Assembly: GCF_039680535.1 (NCBI RefSeq)
Contig: NZ_JBDKSS010000022.1
Location: forward strand, 1-64,000
Direction: 5' to 3'
Source of the DNA: Parvibaculum sp039680535
GTDB taxonomy: Bacteria; Pseudomonadota; Alphaproteobacteria; Parvibaculales; Parvibaculaceae
Length of the DNA: 64,000 nucleotides
Numbering within the stretch: position 1 is the first letter of the stretch; each line of letters opens with the position of its first letter. Positions 24,515 to 33,491 of this stretch are shown in pieces. The translations under genes and the position numbers were made by a program. A model generated the notes under the pieces. That model was given only the letters and a program-made list of their open reading frames with translations, was not told where the DNA came from and searched no databases.

Positions 24515-25734
24515 CGGCAGAACTGAAGCATCTCGAGCGCGACGGGGCGGAGGCGTTCCGGGCCGGACGCCCGCGCAGTGTGACCGTGCTCGGCTCCACG
24601 GGCTCGATCGGCTGCTCGACGCTCGACTTGATCGAGCGGGAGCGGGACCGCTTCGAACTCATAGCGCTCACCGCCCACAAGAATGTCGATGCGCTGATCG
24701 AACAGGCCCGGCGCCTCAAGCCGCAACTCGCCGTCATTGCCGATGCGCTGCTCTATGACGAGCTCAAGGCCGGGCTGGAAGGCACCGGCATAGAGGTGGC
24801 AGCCGGACGCGATGCCGTGGTCGAGGCCGCCTTGCGTCCGGCCGAATGGGTGATGGCCGGTATCGTCGGCGCAGCGGGCCTCGCGCCGACGCTTGCCGCA
24901 GTACGGCGCGGCGCCTGCGTGGCTCTGGCAAACAAGGAGTGCCTTGTTTCTGCGGGGCCTCTCTTTCTCGCCGAGGTCGCGCGATCGGGTACCGTGCTTC
25001 TGCCGGTCGATTCCGAACACAACGCCATCTTTCAGGTGCTTGACCAGACGCGCCTCCACGCCGTCGACAAGATCATCCTGACCGCCTCGGGCGGTCCGTT
25101 TCGCACATGGTCGCTTGCCGAGATGGCCAAGGCGACGCCGGAGCAGGCCGTTGCCCATCCGCGCTGGAGCATGGGCGCGAAAATCTCGGTCGACTCCGCC
25201 ACGCTGATGAACAAGGGACTTGAGCTCATCGAGGCGCATTACCTCTTTCCGGTCGGAGAAGAGCGGCTCGATATCGTCATCCATCCGGAATCGATCATTC
25301 ACAGCATGGTCGGCTATGTGGATGGCTCGGTGCTCGCCCAGTTGGGGTCTCCTGATATGCGGACGCCCATCTCCTACGCCCTGGCTTGGCCGGACCGCAT
25401 GGCGACCCCCTGCGAAAGGCTCAATCTCGCGGAAATCGGCCGGCTGACCTTCGAGGCTCCCGATCCGGTGCGCTTTCCCGCCATCAGCCTCGCGCGGGCC
25501 GCGGTGAAGGCCGGTGGCGCCGTTCCGACCATCCTTAACGCGGCCAATGAGGTCGCGGTGGCCGCCTTCCTCGACCGGCGGATCGGATTCCTGGACATCG
25601 CCGGTACGGTGGAATCGGTATTGTCCGCGATGGCCCCGGATAGCGGCCAGCCGGATAATCTCGAACATATTTACGAAATTGACGGATTGGCACGGATTCG
25701 CGCCGAGGAATTGGTGCAATTGGTTGGCCGCTGA
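24505..25734 (+). CDS. dxr: 1-deoxy-D-xylulose 5-phosphate reductoisomerase
   Basis: The 409-residue NADPH-dependent enzyme catalyses the second step of the MEP isoprenoid pathway. VTVLGSTGSIGCSTLDLI is the nucleotide-binding loop, ALANKECLVSAG is conserved, and LPVDSEHNAIFQ holds the metal ligands. The start is TTG at 24505, with CAGGAG about eight bases upstream, and overlaps the end of cdsA. The N terminus is about 20 residues longer than usual before the Rossmann loop, and no later start with a better site was seen. Confidence 0.95.
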   Translation: MALTAELKHLERDGAEAFRAGRPRSVTVLGSTGSIGCSTLDLIERERDRFELIALTAHKNVDALIEQARRLKPQLAVIADALLYDELKAGLEGTGIEVAAGRDAVVEAALRPAEWVMAGIVGAAGLAPTLAAVRRGACVALANKECLVSAGPLFLAEVARSGTVLLPVDSEHNAIFQVLDQTRLHAVDKIILTASGGPFRTWSLAEMAKATPEQAVAHPRWSMGAKISVDSATLMNKGLELIEAHYLFPVGEERLDIVIHPESIIHSMVGYVDGSVLAQLGSPDMRTPISYALAWPDRMATPCERLNLAEIGRLTFEAPDPVRFPAISLARAAVKAGGAVPTILNAANEVAVAAFLDRRIGFLDIAGTVESVLSAMAPDSGQPDNLEHIYEIDGLARIRAEELVQLVGR

Positions 25735-25857
25735 CGTAGTCTCTCTGCGGCTCGTCGCCGGCAGGCGATGCCGGGTGGGGGCTTATATGCGAACCGGAAC
25801 TTTCAGGGCGTGTGGAACGGCCCGGCAGACGCATGGGACGAGAACGGGATTTTGAGC

Positions 25858-27003
25858 GTGGTGAACCTACTGGCTGGCATTGGGGGCTTCGGAGAATCGC
25901 TCTGGGGTTATTTGTTGCCTTTCCTGTTCGTGCTGACCGTCGTCGTATTCTTTCATGAACTCGGGCACTTCCTGGTAGCGCGGCTTTGCGGCGTGAAGGT
26001 CGAGACGTTTTCGATCGGCTTCGGCAAGGAGATATTCGGCTGGAACGACCGGCGCGGCACGCGCTGGAAGGTGAGCTGGATCCCGCTCGGCGGCTATGTG
26101 AAGTTTCTCGGCGATGAATCGGCGGCGAGCACGCCAGACCGCCGCCGTCTCGCCGAAATCCCGCCCGAGCAGCGCGGCGGCCTTTTCTATTTCAAGCCTG
26201 TGGCGCAGCGCGCGGCTGTTGTCGTGGCCGGACCGGTTGCCAACTTTCTGCTGGCGATTGCCATTTTTGCGGGCCTCTACACCGTTGTCGGCCAGGTGAT
26301 TGTCCAGCCGGTGATCAAGACCGTGGTGGAAAACAGCGCTGCGGCAGAAGCGGGCTTTCAACCTGGCGATCACGTCCTGTCGATCGACGGCAAGGCGATC
26401 GACAGCTTCGAGGACATGAAGCGCATCGTGAGCCTCAGCAGCGATGTGAAGCTTACCTTCGTGGTCAAGCGTGGCGGCGCCGATGTGACGCTTCTTGCGA
26501 CTCCGCGCCGGCAGGAGGTGAAAGATCCCTTCGGCAATGTGCAGCGGATCGGCATTCTGGGGCTGGCGCCGGATACGGGCGAGGCGAACTGGCGCGTGAC
26601 GCGCACCGATCCCGTGACCAGCCTTTGGCTCGGGGCCAAGGAGACCTGGTTCATCGTTTCCCAGACCTTCACCTATCTGGGGCGCGTGGTTTCCGGTGCC
26701 GAGGATGCGAGCCAGATCGGTGGTCCGTTGACCATCGCACGGGTTTCAGGGCAGGTTGCGTCCGTCGGATTCTCGGCGCTGCTGAACCTGACGGCTATCC
26801 TTTCCGTAAGTATTGGCCTGCTTAACCTTTTTCCGGTGCCGATGCTTGATGGGGGACACCTTCTGTACTATGCGGTCGAGGCTCTGCGCGGCCGTCCGCT
26901 GGGCGACCAGGCGCAGGAATTCGGCTTCAGAATCGGGCTCGCGCTCGTCATGATGCTCATGGTTTTTGCGACCTGGAACGATTTGGTCCATCTGTTCAGC
27001 TGA
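25858..27003 (+). CDS. rseP: Site-2 zinc metalloprotease RseP
   Basis: The 381-residue intramembrane protease of the M50 family cleaves anti-sigma factors and remnant signal peptides. HELGH at about 33-37 in the first helix is the zinc site, a PDZ domain spans about 110-200 (EAGFQPGDHVLSIDGKAI), and PVPMLDGGHLLYY in the C-terminal helix supplies the third ligand. The start is set at GTG 25858 because GGGA (25846-25849) is eight bases upstream. GTG 25861 or TTG 25852 remain possible. A 90-residue-longer N terminus from 25768 looks non-coding. Confidence 0.93.
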   Translation: MVNLLAGIGGFGESLWGYLLPFLFVLTVVVFFHELGHFLVARLCGVKVETFSIGFGKEIFGWNDRRGTRWKVSWIPLGGYVKFLGDESAASTPDRRRLAEIPPEQRGGLFYFKPVAQRAAVVVAGPVANFLLAIAIFAGLYTVVGQVIVQPVIKTVVENSAAAEAGFQPGDHVLSIDGKAIDSFEDMKRIVSLSSDVKLTFVVKRGGADVTLLATPRRQEVKDPFGNVQRIGILGLAPDTGEANWRVTRTDPVTSLWLGAKETWFIVSQTFTYLGRVVSGAEDASQIGGPLTIARVSGQVASVGFSALLNLTAILSVSIGLLNLFPVPMLDGGHLLYYAVEALRGRPLGDQAQEFGFRIGLALVMMLMVFATWNDLVHLFS

Positions 27004-27049
27004 TCGTCTCGATGCCTGCGGGCAGAGGCAACCTGGCGATAAACAAACG

Positions 27050-27065
27050 GGGTCCTGCGGGACCC
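27050..27065 (+). repeat. rseP-bamA intergenic hairpin
   Basis: GGGTCC and GGACCC form a 6-bp stem with a TGCG loop, 22 bases before bamA. There is no T tract. It may tune bamA expression or stability. Confidence 0.4.
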
Positions 27066-27087
27066 GAGCGATTGAGGTAGGTAGGGG

Positions 27088-29451
27088 ATGGGGCGACTGG
27101 TGAGTTCGATGGGCCAAGTGGCGCGTTTCGGCGGCGTCGGCGCGCTGCTTCTCGCTGTGTGCAGCCTTACGGCATCCCTGCCGGGCATTGCGACCTTTGG
27201 CGGTACCGTTTTGGGTGTGACGGCAGTTCAGGCTGCCGAAGCCGAGGGCCCGGTCATCAGGAAGATCGACGTCGAGGGCAATCAGCGCATCGAGCGCGAT
27301 ACGGTCGTCTCCTACATGGCCATTCAGGAAGGCGACGCCTATAGCGCCTCCAAGGTCGATACTTCGCTGAAGCACCTGTTCGATACCGGCCTCTTTGCCG
27401 ACGTCAACATCCGTCGCGATGGCGACATGCTCGTCGTCTCGGTCGTCGAGAACCCGATCATCAATCGCGTTGCCTATGAAGGCAACAGCGCGATCAAGGA
27501 AGAGGACCTCAACAACGAAGTCCAGTTGAAGCCGCGGACGATCTACACGCGCGCCAAGGTTCAAGCCGACGTCACTCGCATCATCGAACTCTATCGCCGC
27601 GGCGGCCGCTTTGCGGCGACCGTCGAGCCGAAGGTGATCCGCCTGCCACAGAACCGCGTTGACCTCGTCTTCGAGATCAATGAGGGCCAGAAGACGAAGA
27701 TCGCGGCCATCAATTTCCTCGGCAACAAGAACTTCAGCGACGGCGATCTGCGCGAAGTGGTTTCGACGAGCGAATCCGCCTGGTGGAAGTTCTTCTCGTC
27801 GTCGGACAGCTACGACCCCGATCGCCTGACCTATGACCGCGAGCTTCTGCGCCGCTTCTATCTGTCGAAGGGTTATGCGGACTTCCGCGTCGTGTCGGCC
27901 GTGGCCGATCTCAGCCGCGACGATGCCTCCTTCCACATCACCTTCACGGTCGAGGAAGGCGATGTCTACAACTTCGGCAAGGTCGACATCAAGACGAACC
28001 TCGAGAAGCTCAACAAGGATGAGCTTCTGGAACTCGTTCAGACAAAGAGCGGCGAGACGTATAACGCCAATCTCATCGACAAGACGGTCGACGCGCTGAC
28101 CTTTGCGGCTGGTTCGAAGGGCTATGCCTTTGCCGAAGTGCGCCCCCGCGTGCATCGCGACCGCAAGGGCCACGTCGTCGATATCTCCTACAATATTGCC
28201 GAGGGACCGCGCGTTTACGTTGAGCGGATCGATATCGTCGGCAACCAGCGCACGCTCGACCGCGTCATTCGCCGTCAGATGAAGCTCGCCGAAGGCGATG
28301 CCTTCAACAAGGTGCTGCTCGACAAGTCGGAAAAGAACATTCGCGGTCTGCAATATTTCGCCAAGGTCGATGTGAAGCAGCAGCCCGGTTCGGCGCCCGA
28401 CAAGACCGTCATCAATGTGGCTGTGCAGGAGCAGTCGACCGGTTCGCTGTCGCTGAGCTTCGGCTTCTCGTCGCTCGACAATGTCGTCGCCGGCGCAGGC
28501 CTCAGCGAGCGCAACTTCCTCGGTCGTGGCCTGCAGGTCGGCACGAACGTGTCGCTTGCGAAGCGTCAGCAGTTGATCGAGTTCCATTACACCGATCCCT
28601 ATTTCCTGGATCGTGACCTCGTCGGCGGTGTCGACATCTTCGGCAGCGAAACGAACTATCAGAGCGAAGCGTCGTTTGACTCGCGCACGCAGGGTGCCGG
28701 TCTCCGCTTCGGCTTCCCGCTGTCGGACAACAGCAGGCTGCTGACGCGCTACCAGCTGCGCTTCGAGAGCCTCTTCAACGTCACGAGTACGTCTCCGCTC
28801 ATCCAGGCGGCAGCCGGATCGCAGACGCGTTCGATCATCGGTTACGACTATTATCTCGATCAACGCAACGATCCGGTCATTCCGACGGGCGGTTGGGACT
28901 TCCTGCTCAGCCAGGACTTTGCCGGTGTCGGTGGTTCCGTGAGCTACCTGTCGAGCCAGGTCCTTGTGCACAACTATTACAAGCTGGCCGAGGACTACAC
29001 GCTGACTCTGCGCGCAGACGTCGGTTACATCCAGGGCATCGGGCAGAACGTGAAGCTCAATGACCGCTTCTTCAAGGGCGGTCAGGATTTCCGTGGTTTC
29101 AAGTCGGCCGGCATGGGTCCGCGCGATCTGACCACGGATGACGCCATTGGCGCCAACGGCTATGCGTTCGGCACTGCGGAAGTCAGCTTCCCCAACGGCC
29201 TGCCCGAGGCGCTGGGCATCTCGACCAGCCTGTTCACGGATTTCGGCATCGTCGGTGGTGCGAGCATCGACAGCGGACTTGCCGGTTCGGACGTGTACAA
29301 GACCAACTATGCGCCGCGCGTTTCGGCCGGTCTCAGCGTCAACTGGAAGTCGCCGTTCGGCCCCGTTCGCCTCGACTTCGGTCAGCCCTTCGTGAAGGAA
29401 GACTACGACAAGACCGAAATCTTCCGCTTCAGCGCAGGCACACAGTTCTAG
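27088..29451 (+). CDS. bamA: Outer membrane protein assembly factor BamA
   Basis: The 787-residue Omp85 protein is the core of the beta-barrel assembly machine. A signal peptide ends near residue 49 (AVQAAEA). Five POTRA domains follow (about 52-450; IRKIDVEGNQRIERDTV opens POTRA1), then a 16-strand barrel (about 450-787). The barrel carries the conserved loop motif as KGGQDFRGFKSAG. The chain ends FRFSAGTQF with the C-terminal phenylalanine of outer-membrane proteins. The rseP-bamA-skp-lpxD order is the classical envelope cluster. A strong terminator follows. Confidence 0.97.
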   Translation: MGRLVSSMGQVARFGGVGALLLAVCSLTASLPGIATFGGTVLGVTAVQAAEAEGPVIRKIDVEGNQRIERDTVVSYMAIQEGDAYSASKVDTSLKHLFDTGLFADVNIRRDGDMLVVSVVENPIINRVAYEGNSAIKEEDLNNEVQLKPRTIYTRAKVQADVTRIIELYRRGGRFAATVEPKVIRLPQNRVDLVFEINEGQKTKIAAINFLGNKNFSDGDLREVVSTSESAWWKFFSSSDSYDPDRLTYDRELLRRFYLSKGYADFRVVSAVADLSRDDASFHITFTVEEGDVYNFGKVDIKTNLEKLNKDELLELVQTKSGETYNANLIDKTVDALTFAAGSKGYAFAEVRPRVHRDRKGHVVDISYNIAEGPRVYVERIDIVGNQRTLDRVIRRQMKLAEGDAFNKVLLDKSEKNIRGLQYFAKVDVKQQPGSAPDKTVINVAVQEQSTGSLSLSFGFSSLDNVVAGAGLSERNFLGRGLQVGTNVSLAKRQQLIEFHYTDPYFLDRDLVGGVDIFGSETNYQSEASFDSRTQGAGLRFGFPLSDNSRLLTRYQLRFESLFNVTSTSPLIQAAAGSQTRSIIGYDYYLDQRNDPVIPTGGWDFLLSQDFAGVGGSVSYLSSQVLVHNYYKLAEDYTLTLRADVGYIQGIGQNVKLNDRFFKGGQDFRGFKSAGMGPRDLTTDDAIGANGYAFGTAEVSFPNGLPEALGISTSLFTDFGIVGGASIDSGLAGSDVYKTNYAPRVSAGLSVNWKSPFGPVRLDFGQPFVKEDYDKTEIFRFSAGTQF

Positions 29452-29462
29452 TACGAGTCAGG

Positions 29463-29499
29463 AGCGCGATCTCGATGGGGTGTCGGGATCGCGCTTTTT
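29463..29499 (+). terminator. Intrinsic terminator after bamA
   Basis: A perfect 9-bp stem AGCGCGATC/GATCGCGCT, a 15-base loop and a TTTTT tail lie 12 bases after the bamA stop. It separates bamA from the skp-lpxD-fabZ-lpxA block. Confidence 0.85.
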
Positions 29500-29573
29500 C
29501 CAGAGAAAAGCCGGGGGTAACCCGGTATCAGCAACCGTCTTCGTTCCAGGATTTCAAAAGGGTATCCCTGATC

Positions 29574-30164
29574 ATGAAGTTCCATCGTTTTGCCAAGCGT
29601 GTGCTTGCTGCCTTGGCGTTTGTTTCCATCGCGACCGCCGCCACCGTGCCTGCCGCTTCCGCCGCTGGCCCGGCGGTTATCCTGATCGTCAATACGCAGC
29701 AGATTTTCAACGAATCGAAGGTCGGCCAGAGCATCCGCACCCAGCTTCAGGATCAGGCGAAGAAGCTTCAGGCGGAAGACAAGAAGGGTTCGGAAGCGCT
29801 CCAGGCGGAAGCCAAGAAGCTTTCCGAGCAGCGGTCGCTCCTCAGCGCCGATGACTTCAAGAAGAAGGTCGCGGCCCTCGAGAAGAAAGAGGCCGATCGT
29901 CAGGAGAAGATGCGTGCAAGGGGCGACGCACTTCAGCTCGGCGTCAACAAGGCGCGCGCAGAGGTTGAGGCCGCCATTCGTCCGATCTTTGCCGATATCA
30001 TGAAGAAGAACGGCGCGACGCTGCTTCTCGACCAGTCGGTCGTGCTGGCAGGTGGCGTGGATCTCGACGTAACGGCAGAGGCCCTGAAGGCCCTCGACGC
30101 CAAGGTTACGAAGATCGACGTCAAGCCGATCTCGCCGGCCGAAGCCAAGAAGGCCGCGCAATAA
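29574..30164 (+). CDS. skp: Periplasmic chaperone Skp/OmpH family
   Basis: The 196-residue protein has a signal peptide (residues 1-30, ending AASA). A short beta strand follows (VILIVNTQQIFNESKVG), then a long coiled-coil region rich in Lys, Glu and Gln (about 55-130), the tentacle of the jellyfish-shaped trimer that holds unfolded outer-membrane proteins. The start is the ATG that opens the signal peptide; the frame is open 99 bases further upstream. It sits between bamA and lpxD as usual. Confidence 0.92.
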   Translation: MKFHRFAKRVLAALAFVSIATAATVPAASAAGPAVILIVNTQQIFNESKVGQSIRTQLQDQAKKLQAEDKKGSEALQAEAKKLSEQRSLLSADDFKKKVAALEKKEADRQEKMRARGDALQLGVNKARAEVEAAIRPIFADIMKKNGATLLLDQSVVLAGGVDLDVTAEALKALDAKVTKIDVKPISPAEAKKAAQ

Positions 30165-30180
30165 TCCAGTGAAGAAAGGT

Positions 30181-30197
30181 CCCGCGCAAAGCGCGGG
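30181..30197 (+). repeat. Hairpin just upstream of lpxD
   Basis: CCCGCGC and GCGCGGG form a perfect 7-bp stem with an AAA loop, 13 bases before the lpxD ATG. No T tract follows. The GGGG at its 3' arm is the only purine-rich stretch near the start, so the hairpin could reduce lpxD translation. Confidence 0.45.
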
Positions 30198-30210
30198 GCA
30201 TGTGGTGACA

Positions 30211-31278
30211 ATGGCGGATTCTCGTTTCTTTGCGAATAAAGGACCGTTCGCACTTGGCGAGATCGCCACGCGCGTGGGAGCGGAGCTGGGACCCAATGCC
30301 GATGCAGCGCGTCGGATCGGGGACATAGCTTCGCTCGACGCCGCGGGCCCCACCGATCTCAGCTTCCTCGACAATCCGAAATATGTGGACGCCTTTGCCG
30401 CTACCTCGGCGGGCGCCTGCCTCGTTCATCCCCGCTTCGTCGGCCGTGCTCCCGCCGGGCTTGCGCTGCTCGTGACCAAGGAGCCCTACCGGGCTTACGC
30501 GTTGGCGAGCCAGCTCTTCTATCCAGACGAGGTACGCGGCGCGGATACCTTTGGCGAACCCGCTACGGTTCATCCGCGAGCGGTCGTTCACCCCAGTGCG
30601 AGCATCGGCGCTGGCGCGACAATCGAGCCGGGCGCGGTGATCGGCGCCGGTGCCGAGATCGGCAGCGGCACGGTCGTCGGTGCCAACGCGGTGGTATCGA
30701 AGGGCTGCACCGTCGGACGCAATTGTTTCATCGGCCCCAATGTCACGATCAGCCATGCCCATATCGGTGATCGCGTGATGCTGCATCCTGGCGTCGCGAT
30801 CGGTCAGGATGGCTTCGGCTTTGCCATGGGATTCCCTCGGCATGAAAAGGTGCCGCAGCTCGGGCGCGTCATCATTCAGGACGATGTGGAAATTGGCGCC
30901 AATACCACCGTGGACCGCGGAGCCGGGCCGGACACGGTCATTGGCGAGGGAACCAAGATTGATAATCTCGTACAGATCGGACACAACGTAACGACCGGGC
31001 GGGGCTGTGTGATCGTCTCGCAGACGGGCGTTTCCGGCAGCGCGAAGCTTGGCGATTTCGTGGTGCTTGCGGCGCAGGTCGGTGTGACCGGGCATCTGAC
31101 CATCAATTCGGGCGTTCAGATCGCCGCGCGCAGCGCCGTTATTCACGACGTGCCGGCGGGGCAGAAATATGGCGGCGTACCCGCGAGGCCGGTTCGCGAA
31201 TGGCAGCGGGAACTCGTCGCCATCAAGAATCTCGGCAAGCGCCGGAAGACGGACGAACCCGCGGGCGATGCGAGTTAG
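30211..31278 (+). CDS. lpxD: UDP-3-O-(3-hydroxyacyl)glucosamine N-acyltransferase
   Basis: The 355-residue trimeric left-handed beta-helix enzyme catalyses the third step of lipid A synthesis. An N-terminal uridine-binding domain (1-100; DLSFLDNPKYVDAF) is followed by hexapeptide repeats (GAGATIEPGAVIGAGAEIG). The catalytic histidine region GQDGFGFAMGFPRHEKVPQLG is present, then a C-terminal helix. The ATG at 30211 opens the conserved N terminus. Confidence 0.95.
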   Translation: MADSRFFANKGPFALGEIATRVGAELGPNADAARRIGDIASLDAAGPTDLSFLDNPKYVDAFAATSAGACLVHPRFVGRAPAGLALLVTKEPYRAYALASQLFYPDEVRGADTFGEPATVHPRAVVHPSASIGAGATIEPGAVIGAGAEIGSGTVVGANAVVSKGCTVGRNCFIGPNVTISHAHIGDRVMLHPGVAIGQDGFGFAMGFPRHEKVPQLGRVIIQDDVEIGANTTVDRGAGPDTVIGEGTKIDNLVQIGHNVTTGRGCVIVSQTGVSGSAKLGDFVVLAAQVGVTGHLTINSGVQIAARSAVIHDVPAGQKYGGVPARPVREWQRELVAIKNLGKRRKTDEPAGDAS

Positions 31279-31323
31279 TGAGGAAGAACAAGCGGCGCAA
31301 GCCGTGCGAGAGGGAATGAGATA

Positions 31324-31806
31324 ATGAGCGATGCGGAAACGGTAACCGAAGTTCTCGGCAGCGCGGACATCAAGCGGGTGATGGAGCTTCTTCCTCACCG
31401 CTATCCCATGCTGATGATCGACCGGATTATCGACATGAAGGGCAGCGAGTCGGCCACGGGCATCAAGAATGTGTCGGCCAATGAACCCTTCTTTCAGGGG
31501 CACTTTCCCGGTCATCCCGTGATGCCCGGCGTACTCATTGTCGAGGCCATGGCGCAGACCGCTGGCGCGCTGGTACTGAGCGGGCTTGGCGCCGATGCCG
31601 AAGGCAAGATCGTCTATTTCATGACGATCGAACGCGCCCGATTCCGCAAGCCTGTGCAGCCGGGCGATGTGCTGAAGATTCACGTTACCAAGATTCACAG
31701 CCGCGGCCCCGTCTGGAAGTTCAGCGGCGAAGCGAAGGTCGACGGCGCGCTCGTTGCGGAAGCCGAATACAGCGCCATGATCGTCGATCAGGCATCGAAA
31801 GCATGA
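31324..31806 (+). CDS. fabZ: 3-hydroxyacyl-[acyl-carrier-protein] dehydratase FabZ
   Basis: The 160-residue hot-dog-fold dehydratase serves fatty-acid elongation. LLPHRYPMLMIDRI opens the domain. The catalytic pair is in GHFPGHPVMPGVLIVEAMAQ (His60, Glu74). Its stop overlaps the lpxA start by four bases (ATGA), so it is coupled to lipid A synthesis, where the balance of fatty acid and lipid A flux matters. Confidence 0.96.
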   Translation: MSDAETVTEVLGSADIKRVMELLPHRYPMLMIDRIIDMKGSESATGIKNVSANEPFFQGHFPGHPVMPGVLIVEAMAQTAGALVLSGLGADAEGKIVYFMTIERARFRKPVQPGDVLKIHVTKIHSRGPVWKFSGEAKVDGALVAEAEYSAMIVDQASKA

Positions 31807-32591
31807 CGAATATCCATCCGACAGCCATCGTTGATCCCAAGGCGGAGCTCGACCCGAGCGTGAAGGTCGGGCCCTACAGCATCATCGGGCCCGATGTGAA
31901 GCTTGGGCCTGACGTCGTGCTGCATTCGCATGTCGTTCTTGCCGGACGGACGACCATCGGCGCCCGGACGCAGATTTACCCTTTCGCCTCGATCGGCCAG
32001 CCGCCGCAGGATCTCAAATATCATGGCGAGCCGAGCACACTTGAGGTGGGTACGGACAATCTCATCCGCGAATATGTGACGATGAATGCCGGCACCGAGG
32101 GCGGCGGCATGGTGACCCGCATCGGCAGTAATAATACGTTCCTTGCCAGCGCCCATGTCGGTCATGATTGCATCATCGGCGATCACGTCATCCTGTCGAA
32201 TACGACGCTGCTTGCCGGCCACTGCCGCGTGGCCGATTACGTCATTTTCGGTGGCGGTTCCGCCGTGCATCAGTTCGTGCGTATCGGCAAGCATGCCTTC
32301 ATCGGCGGTGCGAGCGCGGTCGAGAGCGATATCATTCCCTTCGGTCTCGTTGTCGGAAACCGAGCCCATCTGATGGGGCTCAATCTCGTGGGTCTGAAGC
32401 GGCGTGGCTTTTCGCGCGAGCAGATCAATGCGATGCGCGATGCCTTCGGCCAGATATTCGGGCAGGAAGGGGCGCTGCGCGATCGTGTTGCTGCGGTGGC
32501 CGAGCGCTTCGCCGACAATGCGGATGTAATGGACATTGTGAACTTCATTCAGGCCGATGCCGATCGTCCGCTCTGCCTGCCACGCCACTGA
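31803..32591 (+). CDS. lpxA: UDP-N-acetylglucosamine acyltransferase
   Basis: The 262-residue enzyme catalyses the first committed step of lipid A synthesis. Left-handed beta-helix hexapeptide repeats fill residues 1-190 (IHPTAIVDPKAELDPSVKVG). The catalytic histidine lies in SAHVGHDCIIGDHV, and the C-terminal helical region carries GLNLVGLKRRGFSREQI. Length is typical. It is translationally coupled to fabZ and followed by lpxI. Confidence 0.96.
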   Translation: MTNIHPTAIVDPKAELDPSVKVGPYSIIGPDVKLGPDVVLHSHVVLAGRTTIGARTQIYPFASIGQPPQDLKYHGEPSTLEVGTDNLIREYVTMNAGTEGGGMVTRIGSNNTFLASAHVGHDCIIGDHVILSNTTLLAGHCRVADYVIFGGGSAVHQFVRIGKHAFIGGASAVESDIIPFGLVVGNRAHLMGLNLVGLKRRGFSREQINAMRDAFGQIFGQEGALRDRVAAVAERFADNADVMDIVNFIQADADRPLCLPRH

Positions 32592-32615
32592 CGAGACTTC
32601 GTTGAGGCACGCGGC

Positions 32616-33491
32616 ATGAGTTCGTCTGCCAACAGACCGCGAAAGCTTGGAGTTGCTGCCGGCGGCGGTCCGCTGCCTCTGGCGGTGGCCGATGCCGCCC
32701 GGGCCGCGGGGCGAGAGGTCTTCATCGTGGGCGTAAAGGGCGCGGCAGGGCCGGACATCGAACGCTATCCGCATGGATGGGTGCGGGTTGGCGCGATGGG
32801 GCGCTTCCTCAAGCTCTTCAAACAGAATGGCTGCGAAGACGTGGTCATCATCGGGCCGATGACGCGGCCGACGCTGCGCGACATTGTGCCGGATTTTCGC
32901 GGGCTGCTTCTTCTGCCTCGCTTCATCAAGCGAATGAAGACGGGTGACGACGCGCTCTTGCGCGGCGTCGTGGAGTTCCTGGAGGAAAACGGCATTCGCG
33001 TCGTCGGCGCGGAAACCATTTTGCCGAGCCTGCTTGCTTCCACGGGTCTGTTGAGCAAGGCTGTTCCAACCCCGTCGCAGGAAGCCGATATAGACGCTGC
33101 AATTGCCGCTGCTCGCAAAATCGGGGCGCTCGATATCGGGCAAGGCGCCGTCGTCTGTCGCGGCCATGTGCTCGCGCTCGAAGACATAAAAGGAACGGAT
33201 GCGATGCTTGGCCGTGTTGCCGCCATGCCGCCGGAAGGCCGGGGCTCGGAGATCGCGCGCGACGGTGTGCTGGTCAAGCTGCCAAAACCGGCACAGGAGC
33301 GCCGCGTCGATCTGCCGACCATCGGTGTACGGACGGTTGAGCGCGCCGCTGCCGCCGGGCTTGCGGGCATCGCCGTCGAATCGGGCGGGGCCATTGTAGC
33401 GGATGCGGAGGGCGTGGCGCGCAAGGCCGATGAACTCGGCCTCTTCGTGCTGGGTTTCCCGCATGCGCGCACATTGGGCGTGAAGCCATGA
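32616..33491 (+). CDS. lpxI: UDP-2,3-diacylglucosamine pyrophosphatase LpxI
   Basis: The 291-residue DUF1009 protein replaces LpxH in alphaproteobacteria and hydrolyses UDP-2,3-diacylglucosamine to lipid X. The N-terminal domain starts KLGVAAGGGPLPLAVADAA. The C-terminal catalytic part has SLLASTGLLSKAVPT, IGQGAVVCRGHVLALEDIKGTDAML and GIAVESGGAIVAD. It overlaps lpxB by four bases. No lpxH is seen in the window, consistent with this replacement. Confidence 0.93.
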   Translation: MSSSANRPRKLGVAAGGGPLPLAVADAARAAGREVFIVGVKGAAGPDIERYPHGWVRVGAMGRFLKLFKQNGCEDVVIIGPMTRPTLRDIVPDFRGLLLLPRFIKRMKTGDDALLRGVVEFLEENGIRVVGAETILPSLLASTGLLSKAVPTPSQEADIDAAIAAARKIGALDIGQGAVVCRGHVLALEDIKGTDAMLGRVAAMPPEGRGSEIARDGVLVKLPKPAQERRVDLPTIGVRTVERAAAAGLAGIAVESGGAIVADAEGVARKADELGLFVLGFPHARTLGVKP